Below are positions 45,924-48,974 of a stretch of DNA of 48,974 nt, in pieces; the stretch's first letter is position 1; every line of letters begins with the position of its first letter. The stretch lies in the IMG/VR virus record IMGVR_UViG_3300042314_002510, positions 1 through 48,974 of that record; one strand, 5' to 3'. The translations under genes and the position numbers were made by a program. Source of the stretch: a virus. The notes beneath the pieces are model-generated. The model searched no databases and was not told the DNA's origin. It worked only from the letters and a program-made list of their open reading frames with translations.

Positions 45924-46312
45924 TGGTGGAGATAGAGGGACTCGAACCCTCGTGTCGTACATTTTAAGTATTAAGGACTACACGCTTAGGTCAACATTTT
46001 CTAATGTTCCGAAAATAGTTATTTTTGTTCTTCACCATCGTAAAAATAACAACCAATGGACGATTCGATTTACGGACTCAATCGTTTTTCCGTCTTTTTA
46101 AAGACTTCTGTTCCTGGGTTATATGTCCATCGACCCGCGTCGTCGTAACTTCTTAAGCTACAACAACTTCTTCTTCACGGATTAATCCGATTTTAGAAAG
46201 AGTATTTAAAACGTTGCCGTTTGTACTTCGATACCATAGATTTAAGTGATAGATATCGTCTCACTGCGTGCCCCGAATAGTTAACCATGTCGGTCAATTC
46301 CAAGTTATCCCC
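45924..46312 (-). ncRNA. ssrA: tmRNA with unusual, long tag frame
   Basis: A 389-base transfer-messenger RNA. The 5' acceptor GGGGATA pairs with TATCTCC near the 3' end, which encodes ACCA. T-arm GAGGG-TTCGAGT-CCCTC. The D-loop-like start is AACTTGGAATTGACCGAC. The probable tag frame ends EEEVVVA and then TAA, TAA at about 46154-46156 (minus). If resume is at GGC near 46221, the tag is 21 residues (GNVLNTLSKIGLIREEEVVV plus A), far longer than the usual 8-12 and without the ALAA end. The tag start is uncertain. Confidence 0.88.
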
Positions 46313-46317
46313 ATAAA

Positions 46318-46375
46318 TCAAAGAACTTTGTTTGTTTCTCTATACAAATATAGAATAAATATTGATATATATCAA
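46318..46375 (-). promoter_or_regulatory. tmRNA promoter and leader motif
   Basis: On the minus strand, TTG (46375-46373) and TATATTTG (46352-46345) form the promoter, followed by GTTCTTTGATTTATGG, whose core GTTCTTTGA (46326-46318) matches the leader of the tRNA units and the large RNA. Confidence 0.75.
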
Positions 46376-46409
46376 GAAGGTCTAATATTTATAATAAAAG
46401 TTTTTAGAA

Positions 46410-47765
46410 ATGAGTGAAATCCTATATCAAGATGACCTATCAAAAGTTATATTAGTAGATAACGTAGAAGATATTAAACAATACACAGATGTTGAATTTG
46501 TTGATAATGTAGTTGAGTACTTTGAGGATTATAAAGATGATGGTGATTTGTATTTAATACATAAGAATCGACAACATCAATATTACATTTTCCAACAATC
46601 AATCTCTAATATGGATTACTTTGATGAAGAATTTAATAAGGTAAGTGTGGTTGATTTCAAGACAAATTTGAAAGATGCTGGATTTACAGGTGCTCTTAGA
46701 TATATCAATGAGAATATAGGTAGTGATAATACTGATATTTATGATGCCGTTTTAAAACTATCTAAAAACATACCTATTAATAAAAGTTATCTGAGACTGT
46801 ATAACGATAACATTAGTGATGTTAAAATATCTGAAAAAAATCCTAGTAGGTCTATTTTTGTGTTAAAATTTGACGATGACGAATACTTTCAGATATTAAA
46901 TTTAGATGAGGATGAAAGATATTTTTTAAATAGTGTTTATTCTTATTACGGGTATCAATGGTCCGAATCTGCGGATTTACAATCTGAATGGGATGAGGGT
47001 TATATAATGGGAGGTTTAAATGTTGAAAATTTGAATAAGATTAAAACGGTATTAATAAATAATGGTGAAGAAGAATTATCACAATTAATTGATGACGATG
47101 CGGTTCGTAAAGCTGTTAGAATGTTGGAGGATTTATATCCTGATGAGGTCGATAGGATTATTCGTGAATATGGTTATGCTATGGATGAGGAGTCCGATAA
47201 GGAGGCTAAAGCAGATATTAATAAGTATTATTGTAATCCATTATTTAGATACGGTATTATTATGTCTAGTTGTATGAGTAAATATCTTGTATCAGTAACT
47301 AAATTGAAACAAATATATGATGAGGTTGGTATCCCTGAATTATCACTTCCTGAAGTATTACAAAAATATTTTGAAGACCGTGGTGTTAGTTTTGACCAAA
47401 ATCTTCAAGAATATAGATACGAATATCAACAGGTTGATACCGAACAATTTAACCGTAATGCTAGTTCGGAATTAGATAAAATGGTTTCGGATTCTGAATC
47501 TGAAATGGATGAAAATTCTGGAAAAATTAAAGAAATTATTAAAAAATACGGAGTAAGAAAGAATGTTAAAACACCAAAAGGTGCGTTCCGTATTAATAGT
47601 TATGATTTAAATAATGGAACTATTGATTACACTTTTAGTAAAGGGGAAGACTATGTTGGGTATAGACCCGAAAGAAGACGAGCAACATTGGATGATTTTA
47701 ACACATTCTTAAATAACTACGAATTATTCGAAAATAAAATAATTCAATTATTGAAACGATTATAA
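46410..47765 (+). CDS. large acidic protein of unknown function
   Basis: A 451-residue acidic protein, helical and Tyr/Asp-rich, with no recognised domain. Noticeable segments are FVLKFDDDEYFQILNLDEDE and a Gly/Tyr C-terminal piece (DYTFSKGEDYVGYRPERRRA). It is divergent from the tmRNA gene and ends 23 bases before the peptidase gene, so the two may be cotranscribed. Confidence 0.7.
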   Translation: MSEILYQDDLSKVILVDNVEDIKQYTDVEFVDNVVEYFEDYKDDGDLYLIHKNRQHQYYIFQQSISNMDYFDEEFNKVSVVDFKTNLKDAGFTGALRYINENIGSDNTDIYDAVLKLSKNIPINKSYLRLYNDNISDVKISEKNPSRSIFVLKFDDDEYFQILNLDEDERYFLNSVYSYYGYQWSESADLQSEWDEGYIMGGLNVENLNKIKTVLINNGEEELSQLIDDDAVRKAVRMLEDLYPDEVDRIIREYGYAMDEESDKEAKADINKYYCNPLFRYGIIMSSCMSKYLVSVTKLKQIYDEVGIPELSLPEVLQKYFEDRGVSFDQNLQEYRYEYQQVDTEQFNRNASSELDKMVSDSESEMDENSGKIKEIIKKYGVRKNVKTPKGAFRINSYDLNNGTIDYTFSKGEDYVGYRPERRRATLDDFNTFLNNYELFENKIIQLLKRL

Positions 47766-47788
47766 AAAAGTTTTCATACATTTACAGT

Positions 47789-48574
47789 ATGGAAACAAAT
47801 TTTTTAAAATCAGTATTGTCAGTTCCGACAAAAACATATCAGGAAAAACTTATGATTGAGTTTTTGGTTAATTATTTAACTGAAAAACAATATGACTTTT
47901 ATCTTGATGAACATCAAAATATCTACATCACAAAACAAACTGATGAAGTGAAATATTTCCCCTGTGTAGTCGCACATACTGATACTGTCCATAATTTGGA
48001 TATAATCAATATTCGTGAAGAAATGTTACCTAACGAACAAGATGAACTCAAACTATCATTAAAAGCCTACAATAACGATGGTAAACCAACAGGTATTGGT
48101 GGTGATGATAAATGTGGGGTATTCGCTTGTTTGACATTATTAGAGGAATTACCGAACTTAAAAGTTGCGTTCTTTGTGTCGGAAGAAACAGGTTGTCACG
48201 GTTCATTAAAAGCTGACCCTAAATTTTTTGAAAACGTCGGTTACGTAATTCAATTTGATGCACCTGGTAACTCAATGGTTACTGAATATTGTTGGGGAAC
48301 TCAATTATTCAAAAAGAATAGTAAATTCTTTAAAACTTGTGATAAAGTATTAACTGAGAGTTTTAATGGTAGAAATCATTATGAATCACACCCTTATACT
48401 GACGTATACGCATTAAAGAAACAGTTTGATTTTTCTTGTATCAATTTCGCAATTGGTTATTATGATTATCACACTAAAAATGAGTATGTCGTGATAGAAG
48501 ATGTGTTTAACGGTATTAATGCGGGTAGAAGGATTATCGAATCATTAGGTTGTGATTTGTACAAAACAAAATAA
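47789..48574 (+). CDS. M20/M28-like zinc peptidase
   Basis: A 261-residue co-catalytic metallopeptidase. Ligand motifs are in order: VVAHTDTVH (metal His and the conserved Asp two residues later), GIGGDDKCGV (bridging Asp), FVSEETGCHGS (catalytic Glu pair), QFDAPGNS (Asp) and YYDYHTKNEYV (final His). It matches the M20 dimetal peptidases but is shorter, lacking the dimerisation insert. It may be an aminopeptidase or act on a small peptide or amide. Phage copies of this enzyme are uncommon. Cytoplasmic. Confidence 0.85.
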   Translation: METNFLKSVLSVPTKTYQEKLMIEFLVNYLTEKQYDFYLDEHQNIYITKQTDEVKYFPCVVAHTDTVHNLDIINIREEMLPNEQDELKLSLKAYNNDGKPTGIGGDDKCGVFACLTLLEELPNLKVAFFVSEETGCHGSLKADPKFFENVGYVIQFDAPGNSMVTEYCWGTQLFKKNSKFFKTCDKVLTESFNGRNHYESHPYTDVYALKKQFDFSCINFAIGYYDYHTKNEYVVIEDVFNGINAGRRIIESLGCDLYKTK

Positions 48575-48600
48575 TAATATATTTATTAAAAAAAAATATT

Positions 48601-48974
48601 ATGAATCCAAAGATTAATAAAATTAAACATATACAAGAATCTAATAAACTATTAGAAAAACGATTAATTAACGAAAAAGAAGAAGTTGATGAAGGGTTAT
48701 TTAGCAGTGTTAGGGACGCATACAACGGATTAAAAGGTGTATGGAGAGGTTATGGTTATGATTTCTCAAAACATGCTAGTACATTACGTGGTTTAGTAAG
48801 AAGATTACGTAAATTAGATGAACCTAACGCTGGTATTATGACTGAATTATCCGTATTAAGAACTAAAGTTCAATCGTCTTCAATGCCACCTGATAGAAAA
48901 AAAGAATTAATAGATAATATTGACGGAGCAATCTATAACTTCAATACCTATTCAAGTTATATAGTCAACATAGA
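48601..48974 (+). CDS. tagged protein, 3' end beyond window
   Basis: A frame of at least 124 residues that runs off the window. The N-terminus (MNPKINKIKHIQESNKLLEK) resembles the short helical tags, and EEVDEGLFSSVRDAYNG near residue 30 is a clear hydrophobic-x-E-G site, very like MTEGLWSSF of the gene at 21403. The visible remainder is helical. Function unknown; probably another packaged protein. Confidence 0.65.
   Translation, partial: MNPKINKIKHIQESNKLLEKRLINEKEEVDEGLFSSVRDAYNGLKGVWRGYGYDFSKHASTLRGLVRRLRKLDEPNAGIMTELSVLRTKVQSSSMPPDRKKELIDNIDGAIYNFNTYSSYIVNI

Overview
The window looks like part of a large tailed-phage genome, probably a jumbo phage, that infects a member of the Bacteroidetes/Flavobacteriia. 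The phage reading rests on dense small genes that often overlap by ATGA, an endolysin, several other cell-wall hydrolases, two RNA ligases, HNH endonucleases set among tRNA genes, a block of about 27 tRNA genes, a tmRNA, and no ribosomal or core metabolic genes. The host reading rests on promoters of the form TTG-N20-TAnnTTTG, A-rich leaders without Shine-Dalgarno sites, lipoboxes and an apparent type IX secretion-like C-terminus. The DNA is AT-rich and uses all three standard stop codons. No terminase, portal, major capsid or tail gene lies in the window, so the phage assignment is inference.

Layout. 0-3.5 kb: small unknown genes, a metallophosphoesterase, a GH19 endolysin and a YceI-like protein. 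3.5-7.4 kb: a translationally coupled four-gene operon with a sensor histidine kinase, a patatin-like phospholipase, a single-domain response regulator and a coiled-coil membrane protein. 7.4-12.3 kb: DnaK, a possible cysteine peptidase, a HAD phosphatase of RNA-repair type, small membrane proteins and a P-loop kinase. 11-26 kb: many proteins of unknown function, several starting with a related short helical tag and carrying hydrophobic-x-E-G motifs like T4 prohead-protease sites. They include a zincin, a LETM1-like/cupin protein and three long ORFs that could be ejected proteins.

27.2-33.35 kb is a stable-RNA region: at least 26 clear tRNA genes for all 20 amino acids, including an initiator, interrupted by structured spacers, micro-ORF cassettes, an acetyltransferase and an HNH endonuclease. 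Transcription units start with Bacteroidetes promoters followed by an rRNA-leader-like motif (GTTCTTTGACATATTGG). 33.4-36 kb holds wall hydrolases and a secreted glycosidase. 36-42 kb holds a SLOG protein, a cREC_REC-like protein, a second phosphoesterase and two RNA ligases (Rnl5-like and Rnl1-like), which together resemble an RNA/tRNA repair set. 42-43.5 kb holds an M23 peptidase and a degenerate paralogue. 43.77-44.84 kb holds a ~0.9-kb structured, apparently non-coding RNA with its own promoter, leader motif, tRNA-Met and terminator, reminiscent of GOLLD/ROOL giant phage RNAs. A tmRNA with an unusual tag follows on the minus strand, then an unknown protein, an M20-like peptidase and a partial gene.

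Overall, the phage appears to bring much of its own translation support (tRNAs, tmRNA), tools to repair cleaved RNA, a chaperone, and a two-component pathway linked to a phospholipase. Family calls come from motif recognition by eye. No database search was run.
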